Assembly: GCF_900496995.4 (NCBI RefSeq)
Contig: NC_044011.1
Location: 12,370,041-12,434,040, forward strand
Source of the DNA: Aquila chrysaetos chrysaetos
Taxonomy: Eukaryota; Chordata; Aves; Accipitriformes; Accipitridae
Reading direction: 5' to 3'
Length of the DNA: 64,000 nucleotides
The notes under the pieces were generated by a model that had not been told where the DNA came from, did no database searches, and was given only the letters and a program-made list of their open reading frames with translations. Of this stretch, positions 50,131 to 63,738 are shown piece by piece; the stretch's first letter is position 1; every line of letters begins with the position of its first letter. A program made the translations under genes and the position numbers.

Positions 50131-52210
50131 GTAAGGGCCGGGGGGTGGGCGTCTCTCTGCAGGGTGAGGGGAGAGCCCCGGGGAGGCAGAGGCCCGTGAA
50201 CCCGGCTGTCTGGGGTCCCGGCGCCCGGCCTCTGCGGAGGAAGGTGTATTTTGATTGTGAAGTCTGGTGTCATGTTTTTCTCCTTCCCCTTGTTACCTGC
50301 AACCCCTCTTGCCTGCATTTGAGGCATAAGTAGAGGGAGGTTTCTGTGGGAGTGAAATTTTTGGCTTTATAGACTGTGTGTGCTCCTGTTAGCTGATGTT
50401 ATGGGGCTCTTGGCTTGGCCCAGGGTCTTACAGCAGTCCTCAAAAAGCTGCTTTGCTCTGCCTGCTGGCTCCTGGAGGGTTCCTGCTCATACTGCTCCTC
50501 CTGACCTGCTTGCCAGGGCACTTGTGACCTTGGTTATGACTGTTGCCTGAATTCATTCATGGTTATGGCTCTGTAACCCTTGTAGAGGAAATAAATGTCT
50601 TCTCCAAGTAGGTTATCTTTAGTAAGCACACTTTACAGGTTAAAGGTAACTCAAATAGCTAAAAATGTCCTCAAAGGAAGCATGCTCAAACTTTGCATGT
50701 TTGGAATCACCTACTTAATTGAAAAGTAACTTGTGTCCCTGCAATGTGGAGTGAGGGGATGGGGCTTGTGTTTAGTTCTACATTCAAATCATGGGTTTCT
50801 GTATCAAAAAAAGGTATTCTGAGCACACAGAAGCAGAAAAGCCCTGTTCACTTGTCCAAACTACATGTCATTCCTTTCCTCTATAGAATTCAAAACTGTT
50901 CTTTAGCACCTCTGTTTTAAAGACTCCAACTGTATACCTACCATGGTTAACTTTGTTTATGCTGTGGTGTTGAATACCACAGAACAAACTCTGTTTTGCT
51001 GTGGTCTTGTAAGAAGTCTGTCCCCTCAACTCCTTAATGATCTTGAGTTGGTGTTGCATTTCTAGTTTTGTGTGCAGCCCAGGTATTAACCTGCAGCTCT
51101 CTTCATCCCTCTCCACCATGGTCAGAATATCTCCTTGGATACGAAAAAGTAGACGTTATTTCAAATGCTGGCATTTAAGCTTATGCTACTGGAAGATACT
51201 AGGGTAACAGCTGGTAGTTACTGTTTCCATGAACTCTACGCTTTAGCCAGTGGAAGCTCTGAAAAGAGGAAGCGTAACATGTGGCTGCTGTAACCCTGTG
51301 ACAGACCAGCTGTACATCAGCTTCTCGTCTTTCTAAAGGTTATCTTAAAATGCTTCAAATATGATTCCTCAAACTAAAAAGCCTGCTTCGTGCTGCTGTA
51401 TGCTGAAACACACGATAGATGTTTCTGCTGCTGGCCTGTAGGGCAAACTAAGATATCTTCTAATTGCTGTTTTGGAGAGCAAGTAAAATCCTGGCAAGCT
51501 TTCTCTTCTGATGTGTCCCTTTTATGGATCAGTTTTAACTTTCTGTAAATCAGTTAGTATCAATACGAGCTGCTACAATGCTTTGGATATATTTCAGCAA
51601 GTCTGGGGTTCCAAAGATTGAAGCAGGGAGACTGTCAGGATCCTGAGGCTTGGCAGGCTGCCAGGCTTGTGTTTAACTTCTCAGCCCTTGGTTTCTGGGA
51701 CTGGGGTAAGGCTGTGTGCTTTGCCAAAGCAATCTGTTTCAACAGGCTAGGCAGAAACTTAGCTGTAACTTGTAACAAAGTTTGGACAGAACCTATTTAT
51801 GCTATGGGAAGTCCTATCAATACACCCATGCATTAATGTCAAGATCTAGAAGACAGTATCTTTCACTCTTGATTATTGCCTATAGTGTATCTTGGACACT
51901 GCTAGGTGAAGACTGACTTAGCTGCTGATAAATCCCTGGAGGCTTGTGCTAATATTGCTGATAGATTGAAGAATCAAAATTTTTCCTGTCGCAGAAATAT
52001 TTTTCCTATTTTATGATGTGGTGTACTTTTGTATGAAACTCCTGACTAGTCTTTCCCTAGCAACAATGAAAAAGGGAAACACAACTGTTCTGCAATTTGC
52101 ACTCCAAACTCTTATGTCTAAGCTGGTAGCTTAGGCTATTCTGTTTCCAAGGGGCTGGGGGTCCTTCCCCAATCAAAAAACAAGACCAAGGAGAGAAGTA
52201 ATCTTAGTGA

Positions 52211-52229
52211 TTTTTTTTTTTTTTTTTTT
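52211..52229. repeat. Poly-T tract (19 nt)
   Basis: A run of 19 T in RAB32 intron 1. No retrocopy body was recognised in reverse orientation beside it. Confidence 0.9.
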
Positions 52230-55200
52230 AATTGGGCTGTGCTTAGTGAGAATGAGAGTAACAGTTCAGACTCCTACAGAGCTTGACATCTCAGTTAAGC
52301 GTTAATGATTAAAATAAAGGGGATTTTAGTATCCATAAGGGTTGTTTCATGGTCTTAAAACTGTTGAAGTCCTCGACCTGGGAACGTGTTCTGCAGCTGC
52401 CTACATCTATACTCATGAATGTTTCTAAATACCTGAGGATGTTAACAGGCTTATATAGAAATTATTAGTTAAGAGAACCAGGTTGAAGATGGCTTCTATA
52501 TAGTCATAACACATATTCCCTAAAGCACTTTGTTGAAGTGTGTAACAAAATATCTGAGCATGTGATAGTCATTCCCTTTTAACTCGTGAGCCCAACTGTC
52601 TTCTGGCTTTCAACAGCTCATGTAGATAATTTTGTCTGCTGGTGTGTGCAGACAAACAGCTTTAGATCTCTTGAGTTCTAAATCTTATGGTAAGTAATGT
52701 TACATGTGACTTCCCTGCAAGCAATATGGTGCTGGCATTCTGAATTGATTTTTATGCATTTAAAAAGGCTTCTGAATTAAAGTCTAACCCTTAAGCATAG
52801 GAAGGCATGTTATTTTTCACTAGATCAAAGCTTGTACTTAACAGTTCATCATAAAAAGCTTTCCTCAAAGAGCTCGGTGCTGCAATCTAAGGCTCTATAC
52901 CTAAATCAATGATAAAAACTAACCATGCAGTTCAGTCATCAGCTAAAGATTATAATGCAGATACTGTGCTGGCTTCCGGTGTGATTGTAGCCAAAATGAT
53001 GAATGTTGTGCTGTGTATTGCAATGCAGCAGGTTCCTGCGTGACTTCAGTTTGTTATGCTAACTGAGGGGGGTTTTGTGATTAGAAAATTCTATCAAATA
53101 GAGCATGACAATGTTACACTGCCTATGTCTTTTTCTGGTGAAAATAGCCTTCTTGTTGTAAGGTACAAAGTAATGCAAATTCCTGCAGCAGAATCAGGGG
53201 AAGGGGTGTGAAATAGTAAAGGGTGAAGAAGGGTACTGCTGTGCCTAGACTTGTGTATTCCAGAAATACTCAGGCATTCTAGTTTTTAGACACAGGTTGT
53301 AGCTTCTTGAATAATGGAGACAAAAAAGCCTGGGACTAAGACTGATCAGTTACTGTCAAATTACCTCAGTTGCAGCATGAAGTATTCTGAAGGAAGCTGA
53401 ACAGATTACATGCATGTTCCTACAGGAGCAAAACTTCTAAACCTTAGCTGCCCTTAGGCATTACTCTTGTTTTTTTATCTTGACATGTGGAGTTATGATA
53501 AATATCTCTTCCTGGATAAATTCTGAAAGTGTTGGAACCAGGTTAACCCCCTTGATCAAAGGACATAAATAATTGGTGAAATAAATAGGAGATAGGAATG
53601 AGTCATTGTGGTAAAGAGATACAAAACAAAGGAATCTTAATCATAGGGAAGTGCTTTGAAAGTCTATTTTAATACACTGGAGATTCCTACTTGACAAGCA
53701 TGCTGTTTTAGTGAGTATACTGCACTGACCACAACGTAGTGTAGGAGGTGAATACAGCATATTGATGAAACTCAGTCAAATAGCATTGAAAGGACACTTG
53801 AAGGATTTTCTGTATCATAAAAACTTTTGATCTGATCTAATAAGACCAGCAACTGAGTAGCGTTAGCTGCTGCTTTATGATCACATTGACTGTCACTGTC
53901 ACTCACACCAGCCTATATGAACATGCAACTTGCTGGAGGGCAGGGGTGGTAAAAGTCAAAGACGACCACTTGAGCTTGGCTTCTCCTGAAGAATGTCACT
54001 AATGACAACTAGTAGACAAATTTGTTTTTAAAGCTTTGACTGAGCAATTCTGCATTAACTTTGGTGTAGTAGCACCCTTCTTCCAGGACTTTATTAGAAT
54101 TTATTTGGAAAAATGTTTATTAAAACTGAAGTAATGCTTTAACTGGAAGAGCGTGGCTATGAAATTGGCCAAACAGAAAAGGAATGATTGTACTTCAGTA
54201 TTCTAAACATGCTCTAAACAAGCTTTCATAAGTTGAATGGTAAGACTTGTAGAATGGAAATTTGTTACTAAACTCTTGTCTGTCTCCTTGAAAAGTTCTG
54301 GACTCTAACCTGTTAGAAGTATATACTAGTCCCCAAGAGGATGGAGAAATCAGATTAAGTATTTTGATCAAATACTAAGTTGAGGAAGAGCTGGAATAAC
54401 CCATCTTTTCTATGAAGACAAATGAGTCTTAGGTATGTGAGTTTATGTTAAGCTTTTAACTTAGGAGGTTAACTTGCTCTCATCTATAGGAAGCCATGAG
54501 AAGCGGCAAAGTAAGCGCAGGAAACCATGGATGTGGGAGAAGGAGGAGGATATTATACAACTTACTTCACAGCAGGGAACAAAACTTAAACGGAAATGAG
54601 CACTTGCAAAGCAAGACAATGAAGGCAAAATGCAAGCCTTCTTGCTTAGATAAGCAGGAGTGATGCTGCACCTGATAAGATTTTCTGTCCCAGTGGAATA
54701 AGATCTATCTCCTCTGGAAAGGTGGAGTGCTTGGTAGCTATGCACTTTCTGTGGAACATAGCTGTGTACTGTTGTGTATTTTGGTGGCTGAGTTTCAAAG
54801 GCACTCAGGCTGTTCCAGTATGTGAGATAGCATACTTCCATGTGAAAAATCTTATAGTTTCAAGCAGCTGTATATTTCAGTTTTTCCTCAGTCTGTGTGT
54901 GTGCTACTGACAGAAGATTGCCAAGTTGCTTCTATGTACCAGGTCATTAACTTGTTTCTTGCATTGTGGACTGATTTTATTTTATTTTTTTTTTTAATAA
55001 GGTCTAAAGCAAGCCTTGAGCGATGTTAATACATCCCTGAAAGTCTATAGGGGGCAACCAGAAAATTTCCTCCATTTCTTGTACATACATACATAGCTCT
55101 GCCATAGAGGTATGTACTTCAGTTGCTTTTCAGAGGAGTCCCTTCTAAGTATGAAGAGCTTGGAGGTAGTAGTCTCTAAAGGTAGTCAAGGTATTCTTGT

Positions 55201-58102
55201 AACAACTTGTCCTTACCCACAACACGTTGTGAAGCTCAGTGTAGGGATTAAAATGGCAACTCCTGCAAAGAAACCATGAAAAAAATTGCTTAGCTGTGTG
55301 CCTAGTGCAAGTGAGCATAGGGTTGAGGCAAGACAATTCAGGCATAAGCTGCCCTCAACTGTAGTTTTTTCCCTCACTGTTATAAAGATACTTAATGAGT
55401 GAAAAATGTGCACATAAATAACTGCATCAGAAATGGATGCAGAACTTGGACCTCAGAGATTTTTCAGAAACTGACGAGTTATCTGAGTTATTTCCTAGTT
55501 TATATGGTGATGAAGGTTCCAGCACCAGCTGCCTTCATGTGGAGATAGGAGCACTGTTGTTTTGCTAACAGCTGAGGCAGGTCAGAAAACTCCCAGTCAG
55601 GGTTGGAGAATCTTTTATGTGATTAAGTCTCCAGACCGATGAAAAAGATTTGGAAGACCTGTGACCAATTTCTGAATGCTTCCTGCTCACACATTTAAGT
55701 ATAAATCTTATGTGAGAAAAATTACTTAAGCATGATGTTGGCTGGAAACATGCAAGGCTAGCAGATAAAGTTTGAGGAGGGGAAAGTAGAAGGCGTGTTC
55801 ATGTTGAAAGGTTTTGAACACTGTCTTAGAAGCAGTAGAGCCAAGAAACTTAACTGAAGGTGTACTGTATGTTTCCTTCTAGTAACCACCCCTCTGTGGG
55901 AAATCTTGTGTGGGTGTCCTTTCTTGTGACTCTTCTGCAATAGCTGAATTAGTTATGAGCTTTTGGTTGAGAATGACTTGCTGTGCTTGGAGCTCTACAG
56001 CTAAGTATCCAAATAAGTGCTCGATGTGTTAAACTTGTTTCTCTATGGTGTGTTTCCAGCCTTCAGATGTCTCTGAATACAAGCTCTGGATGTCAACATG
56101 CTTTCTTTCTTAGAGTTCTTCTGTTTAAGTACTTTTTTATGAAATGCTATCAAGCAAGGTATGGTTATTGGTCTTGCTGATGAAGCAATTTCCTTGTCTT
56201 ACCCGTGGGGTACTGAATCAGTCATATTGGTGAAGGTTCTTGTGCTTAGTACTGTATTATATAGCAACTCAAAGTACTGTATATGTTACCTTGAACTAAA
56301 CTTCTTAAAGCCTGTGTGCTGATGGAATTCCATAAGCATATGGGAAATGTTACTGTCTTGAAGTTGGTATTGTAAGGCGGTTTAGTATGGTAATTTTGAT
56401 TATGCAAGACAGGACTGTTCAGTTAATTTTCAGTTAAATGGTAGAATTGACACAGATGTTCTTTGAGTGTCTTGGAAATAAGCTTAGAATTTCTCCATAG
56501 GCTTTTCTAGGTGCCCTACAAGAAATGGGGTTAAAGATGTGATCTTAGAAGACCACCTGATCTACTACAGGCTTAAAAGGAAGTTTGCTGTATTGATCTT
56601 GCAGGTACTCTTAATTTCAGTCAACAATGGAAATGTACTTAGTGCTTGAGCTTCTAATCATTATGGAATAGATGGAGCTTCAGCCTTATTTTCAAATAGA
56701 TATGGTTCGTATCATATATAGCAGTTGCTCAGAAGCTTTATGCTTTCTACAAGATCACAATGAAAATGCTTCCCTAGCGCTCTGATACAGAGAATAAAGG
56801 ATGGATGGATGGGTATCCATCAAATGGGCAGGGGGGAAGCTACCTTAAATGGAAATGGTACCTAAGTTCTTATGTGCAGTACAGCAGACAGGACGAAAAC
56901 CAGTATATATCACACATCATAACTAATTTTTGGGTCAGATTATAAAACAAACTAGAAATCATTAACTTACATTGATCATAAACTTTTTTGAGGCAAGTAT
57001 TGGCTAAATTCTTGCCCTTCATGTAATAGTGATTCAAGTAGTCAGAAATTAAGCTGGTTTTACAAGTCAAGTGCATTACCCTTCAGAGGTGAGTGGGTGT
57101 AGACAATATTAAATATATAGTTTTCTCTTAATGTATGGAGTTTACATGAATGTAAATCAACATCTATCAACTTTCCTTGCATCAGTGTTGCAGCTCCAGG
57201 GTCTTGGTGTCTTCACCTTATTTATGTCTCCACTTTGCCTCTTACCAGTTTGGTTTTCTTCATATGCACACTAGGACAGGGTGTCATTGAAGTGTATGTA
57301 CACAAGTACAATTTGAGTTAGCAAGTGTTGGGAAGGGGTTGTCCTCAACTGATTACCTGTCTCATGAAATGCAGGAAAGAAAATCTAAGCTACCTGGTTC
57401 CAAAAAAGGCTTCATGCTGTATAAAATAAGATTCTTCCCTTCAGTAATGAGCAAGGCCACTGGGATTCAGTCTCACAGCTGTGGGAAGTACCTTCCTTGA
57501 GCTCTGGTGGTAACCATTGCCTTGCTTTTGCAGTCTGTTGTAAACTGTTCCCTCCAAATACTGACTTCAGAGGTTCTGAAGTGTGATATGCCGCGTCAGA
57601 AGGAAGTGATTTGCAGTAAGGGAATTTCTATTTTCCTATACTTTCATAGGAAAACCTCTTGTGAAATTCTTCCAAGTGTTAAAGCTAACACGACCACCAG
57701 TAAGCAGTGACTACAAAGCACAATGTGCTTCTCAAGCTACCTGTGGTAGCATGTTAGATATTCGGAGTTCTCCTCTGGCTATGGAGACACAGAACAAAGG
57801 TAGATGGGTTGGTAAGATTATGATTTGAAAAAATGATGGGATTTCAGGTGTTTATAGAGCTTAACTCTGTCTAGAGAAAGCATAGAAAACTTTCAGAAGC
57901 ACTGACTTCTAGATTAGCAGCAAATGAAACCCAATATTCCTTACTGTATGGATTTTAGAAGCTTTTCAAATAATAGATTAAAAAGCAGCCTCCTGAGTGT
58001 CACTGCAAACAGCTTATGGGAACTTGTTCTTTAAATGATCCCAAGCTAGAGTGCTAGGTAGAGAAAAGTGGCAGCTATTTGGTACAAAATTCCAGTCACA
58101 CA

Positions 58103-58122
58103 CAATGTGTCATGACACATTG
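58103..58122. repeat. Perfect 20-bp palindrome
   Basis: All 20 bases are symmetric with no spacer, centred on TGTCATGACA. The next base on each side breaks the symmetry. It could be a dimeric transcription-factor site or chance. Confidence 0.8.
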
Positions 58123-61100
58123 ACCATTTTAGAGATTAACATTTTTTCAGTCTCGTGATAAAGTTGTTCTTGAGACAAACTGACTTTAGACTTGTTCTCC
58201 TGTGTGCTGTGAAATGCTATAGTACCATGCAGCATCACTCTTAAGTACACAGTACAGTTCTGGCTGCATGACAGCACACCAAAGGAGATGGATTAGAGGG
58301 TGTCAGGCATGAAATAGCTTAACTCTTGCAGATGACTTGTTTAGGTAAGTCTAGTTAAAGAAAGGTAGGAAGAACCAATTCATTGCACTAATTGGACTAT
58401 GCCAACTTTTTCGGAATACCAACGCTAGGAGAGTTTTTCCATGTGTGCTGCATTTGACAGCTAGTTAGAAATCATTTAGCTTGGTTGAACTCTACTTTTC
58501 TGGGGATGGAAATCTAGTGCTTAGTCAGGGACTTCCTCTCTTGTTAATTTGCAGTTTACCAAAGATGCAAGCAAAACAAGTGAAACTTTCTTATACAAAC
58601 ATGACTGTCATACTTTTACACACATTTGTTGCTGGACGAAGCCAGTTGAACAGTAAGTGCAGGGTATTGCCTCTAAACTTCTTAAAGACAAGACAGTAAG
58701 CTGTTAAAGTCAGTTTGGACAATCTTAAATCATTAGATTAGCCCAAGGCTACAGGCAGCAGTGAAAAGTTTATCAGTCTTGCTGTGAAATTCCCTGTGAG
58801 AGCTGTGCAATTGTTTGAGGAAGGCTTTCTATCTTTGTGAAAGAGAATGGTGTGCTTTTTCCATCTCTTAGGATGATAGATGTGGTCAGCATTCCTGATG
58901 GAAATTGGGTGTTTAAATTCTGAGCACTTGCACCTCAATGCTCTTGCTGTTTTACTGGTAGTGAACAGGACTGTCCTGCTTGAGAATAAAGTGTAATGAC
59001 AGTGAACAGTGAATGGAAAGACTAGTCACTGATTTTGAAAATTCAGGTAGCTAACAAATTGTTAGGTTAGAAACTGGCTGTGTTGTGCAACGAAACTTTA
59101 GAGAAAACTACTTCCTACTAATTCAGAATGAAATAGTGACTTTAAGAACATGTGAAAACAGTGTTATGATCTAAACAGTCAAGCTACTGCTGCACTGGAA
59201 TTTATATTCTTCAGTGACTTTTCAATGACTTCAGAGTCTCTCATACATACTCTATATATAGTATACTGTGGATGTCAGGTCTCTGACACTGTCTCATTCA
59301 GCGGAACTGCTTCAGCTGCACCTTGCAACTTTCTAATGTAGGCATAACCAGAGGACCAAATGTTATCTCTTACAGTAACGTGGGAGTCAGCTGAACAGAC
59401 GTTAACTGGCTGGTTACCTTTTCCCCTGAAGACCAATCTTCTGAAGGGTTTGGGACAATTCCTGTTGGGAAGAGGTTCATCCAGTGGTCAGTTAACTTTC
59501 CCACAGCACCTTTAGTAAGAAAGGACACTAGCAATTCACCAAAAAGCCTCTGAGGCTGCTTTTGTCTGTTAGAAACTGTAAGAGCTGCAGTCAGGGAAAC
59601 TGTTTCTAGAACTGCCTAATACAGGAAGATATAATATTCTTGTAGTTCTTGCTCTTTAACCTCTTGGTGTTTGTCACCAGAACCACAAATACCAAATATT
59701 ACTTCCACAGTGGTGGAAAGTAAAAGTCAGGCTAGATGTGCCTTTAACACTTACAGGTTTCTAATATCTGCTGGAGCTGCTAGTATAGTTCAACACCTCT
59801 GTGGTTTAGACACGTGGCAACTTTGCACTAATAGCTTAAATGGGTAGGAGTGAGGAGTGGAGAGCCATCTAGTACTGACAGTCTCAGGGTCTGTCTGCTC
59901 TCAATCTACAGCTGCTACCCATGTGAAAAAGCAGGTAGACACACTTGAGCGTGTCCTGTAATATTGATAGTGGTTTGGTTAACCTACTTCTTGCTGAATA
60001 ACAGATTCATTCTAATTGGGTAAGACAGTTCTGGGACAAGCTGTGCTGGTTTGGGGAGAGGGGGGAATGCTGTCAACAGTGGTAGTTTGCCAGTAACATA
60101 TTGATATATCTGGCTAAAAAGGAGCCTCAGTCAGCTCACACCTGACCCTGGTAGTGCTAAAATGTACATTAGATGTCTGGAGAACTGGGAGATGCATCCT
60201 CAGGGCAGTTCTGGATATTTGCTGTATTGTGCCAAACATCCAGCTGTAGGACCAACAGGCATACAAAGTGTAGTTTGTTCTTGCCTGTGGCTCTTAAAGG
60301 ACTTGGGTGAGTTTTGAAAGCAACAGTGGTCCTGACTCAATGAGAGGATTGGGCTCCATGCCTAGCCATTTTGGATGGTGCTTTAGCTTAAATCTACCAC
60401 ACAAATGACATAACTTTACTGAGAGTTGGAATTGTAAATAAGGACCTGCCACTTAGATGTTCCTTGATGTTGGTATGTGAAGGTCTGACCCTAGACATTC
60501 AGGGAGTTGGAGAAAAATCTTTTGTAAAGCAACACAACTGGAGCAGGGAGGAGAGTGTTCATTAGGTTAGGCCTTCCCTTGGCAGAAGGAAGACTGGGAA
60601 AAAGGGGTTTCACTTACTGTTGAATTGTGGGGGTTTTTTTCCTGTCTAGGTTGAATAAAAGCTCAAATGTCTCATGGTCCTGGAAGTTGTCTGAAACTGC
60701 TAACTTGCAGAGTTTGGCACTGAAGCCTAAATAGTGGCACTGTGCTTGCACACTGTGTGGCCAATAAGGTCAGAGCAGTTGATAGCAAGAACCTAAGAGC
60801 CGTGGTGTTGGCAGTCAAATTAGAGTTAGTCTGACTGTCGCTAATGAACCTTCTTGAATTTTGGCATGACTAATTGACTATTAGTGGTCATGGTAGTAGT
60901 TGATCTGAGAACCCTGCTCACAATGGAAGGAGAATGTTCAAGTATTCCCAGACTAAAACTGATTTATTACAATCATTCACTATAGCTTAATAAGCATCCT
61001 GTGAGTTCACTGCAGTGCATAGTACCTGTTGACAGAAAAGCAGAATAACTGAAACACACTCGCAGGATGCTACTTCTATGCATTTTGAACTGACTTAATT

Positions 61101-63722
61101 TGATTCGCTAGGTCTGTTAATAATTTTCTTCACTACTGCAGTATTGCTGGATAGCTTTTCTGGCTTGGTTTTGTAGATTAAACTTTTCCTGTGTGGTATA
61201 TTACTTCTTTCTGTTGAACTTAAACTAACTGAACTCTAAGTTTCAGCATTCCGAAGGACAATGTTGGCAAGAGCTGCTTGGCTTTATTCATAAACTGAAG
61301 ACTTTTTGCTGTTTATCAGACTCCTGACAACTCTGTATTATTGGGTCCAGGAAAAAACTTCAAAACTTCATTGCAATGGTCTTCCACTTAGTAGCAAACA
61401 ACTTTGGAATAAAACTTTTCGGCTAGTTGTGCATTGACTTTTGCATGACTGCAGTCTAGGCTATACATCTATAGTTTAATATTATTTGATGTGGAACTGC
61501 CAAACTTATTAAAATCAAGTTTTGAGCTCTGGCCACCCATTAAACTGATTAGCCTGTCAAAGATGACTTGAACTAACATTACTTCAATGAAAGAAACTAT
61601 TTGTTCCATCATTCTTACAGTTGTCAGGCTTTTAGAACCCTTGGTCATCTTTCTCTTCCTCATTAATGACACAGTTTTGGGAGGATGCCAGAACCATTAG
61701 TCTCATCTGAAAGAGAAGAACTCTGAAGAACTTTGTTCAGTTCTCCATTATTTCTGATGAGATGTTAAGGGTTTAAATGCAACTAACACAGATCTGGTTT
61801 CTGGGTTGTGTGGATTCAGGTAAGACTAAGCTTAGATTTTTACAAGGTAGGGGAACTCGTGCTATACAGTTAGTATTGGCAGAGGTAAACCAAAATTTGC
61901 CTTCACAGCAAAAAAGTATAGCTGGGGAATCTTCTTCTAGATGGGCCATTTTACTCTCCTTGAGTAAGTTCTTGTTCATATAAACTACATATTAAGGCTT
62001 CTAGGTATGACAAGTATTCTGGGAGAAGGAACCCTGACAAAATTAGTATCATGCATATCCAGCAGTCATTTGTACATTTAACTTGCTTTTTCTAGCCTCA
62101 ATTCCCATCACATAGGAGGAGTTAAGAGCAGAAATAATGGTAGGAGTGTAGGGTATCTCCTGCTAACTAAAAGCAAGAACTACCACAATGATAATTCACA
62201 CTGCTGTGATAAACAGGACTGTTGTTTATTCCCAGGAATAAACACTGGGAAAGATTGCTGCAGAAGCTCTTTAAAATGTACTTCAAGGCAAGGTTGGCAC
62301 TGGCTGAATCTTACAATGATAACTTATCTTTTGCAGTAAAGGACAAAGATAAAGCTTCTAATGTCAGCCCTGGCTGTAATATTATTCATGTAGTTTTTAG
62401 CTTACAGTTTACCCCTCTTATAATGTAAACTGGGAAGCAAGAATAGCTCTCAATCTCTGATACAGTTTTAAACTAAACTTAATTCCTGTGATGCTGCTGT
62501 AGGGAACTGTTATTAGTTCCTGATGCATGACATTATGCAAGTATTTCACTGAATGTCGTTGCAGTTACTGGAAAATATGGTGACAATATGTGCTGAGTCA
62601 TTTAGATGTGAAAACTTTGTGGTGAGAGAATGCAGAACTTTGCATTGCATGCAGCCACTTCCATACCCCCAAACAAAACCTCTAATCCCCATGACTGTAC
62701 TGTAGCTTAGCTCCTCATCTACACCTGAATCCCTAAAACACGGAGAAAGTATAACTTTGTGGTACCATCAGGTTTATGTCAAGGCATTAGAACTACCAGA
62801 ATGATTAATCCTATGATGTTCTTTCCATGCTGCTGTAGTAAGCAAGTAGATATCTTCCTGTCCTCTTCCTTCCATGGTTATACACACTGGAGATTTTAAG
62901 TCTAGTTTCATCTGATCACTTTTAGCCTTTTTCCCCTCTGGGAGTATGATCCACTTTCTGTACTGCTCAACACTGTTCTCGCACATGGTGAAATGACTAC
63001 AGCAAAAATTCTGCTGGACATAGTAAAGGGAATGATAAATCCCTGGCTGAACTAAGCATGGCAAAAATTGAGTAATTTTGTTTTAATAACATAAAGAATG
63101 ATGTTCAGACTCCAGACTTTGGCGGAGTAGTGTGTTCTACAGTTTGCTTTTTCTGTATGAGTTGTTTTGCAAGCAGAAAAGCACTTGTAAAAGCTTTGCC
63201 TGAAAGTCCTGTTAAATTTTCAAAATGCTGTCTAGAATGTTCTGCATCCCCTACAAGAAGCTCAGCATGTTCATTGTCAGTAATAACACGATTATAAAGA
63301 AAATCTACTCACTTTATACTGAATTCTCTTCCTGCCTCATGCCATATACCTTTTGCCACAACAAAACTCTTATGTCTTACGTGAGCCATGTGTTATTGCT
63401 TCTGTCTTCTTTCTATGGAATAAAAAGAATATATCCATCCTCATTAGGCCTCCAGACAGGATGGAAGAGCAGTTGTAAACTAGAATGCAGGTCAGGTTTA
63501 TTGTTAGTGGATGTGAATTCTAGAGGTGAAAGCAGCTCCGTAATAAACTGTTTTGGAGTTTGGGCTACTTTAGAAAAGGGCAACACTCATACTGGAATGT
63601 ATTTGGCCTATTAAAAGGCATTGATCTCTAATACTACAGTGGTGTTGAGCTTGTGTTTGGAGCTTGTGAGCTCCAAATCCTCCTTATGCAAAGCTTAAAT
63701 CTAAAAAGTAAAAGCTTTTATG

Positions 63723-63738
63723 CTGATATGCATATCAG
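63723..63738. repeat. Perfect 16-bp palindrome
   Basis: CTGATATGCATATCAG is fully self-complementary and contains ATATGCAT, an octamer-like core on both strands. A 9-bp hairpin (TTTGGAGCT / AGCTCCAAA around TGTG) lies about 50 bp upstream. Confidence 0.75.

Larger units (their letters stand above)
49190..50250 (+). promoter_or_regulatory. RAB32: CpG island containing RAB32 promoter, leader and exon 1
   Basis: GC content and CpG frequency rise sharply from about 49190 and fall after about 50250, enclosing the RAB32 first exon. No TATA box is obvious, consistent with a dispersed CpG-island promoter. The transcription start cannot be fixed from sequence. The island includes a perfect 45-bp-arm inverted repeat (49441-49534), CRE-like ACGTCA (49241-49246) and an A run of 21 (49793-49813) in the presumed 5' leader. 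Confidence 0.85.

Noticed and set aside
49309..50333. Multiple overlapping long frames on both strands across the RAB32 CpG island
   Set aside because: High GC makes stops rare. Only the frame from 49902 to 50130 matches a known protein; some of the others simply read through the inverted repeat and intron.
50868..51119. Possible antisense gene in RAB32 intron 1
   Set aside because: An 83-codon frame with no domain, promoter or splice evidence; treated as chance.
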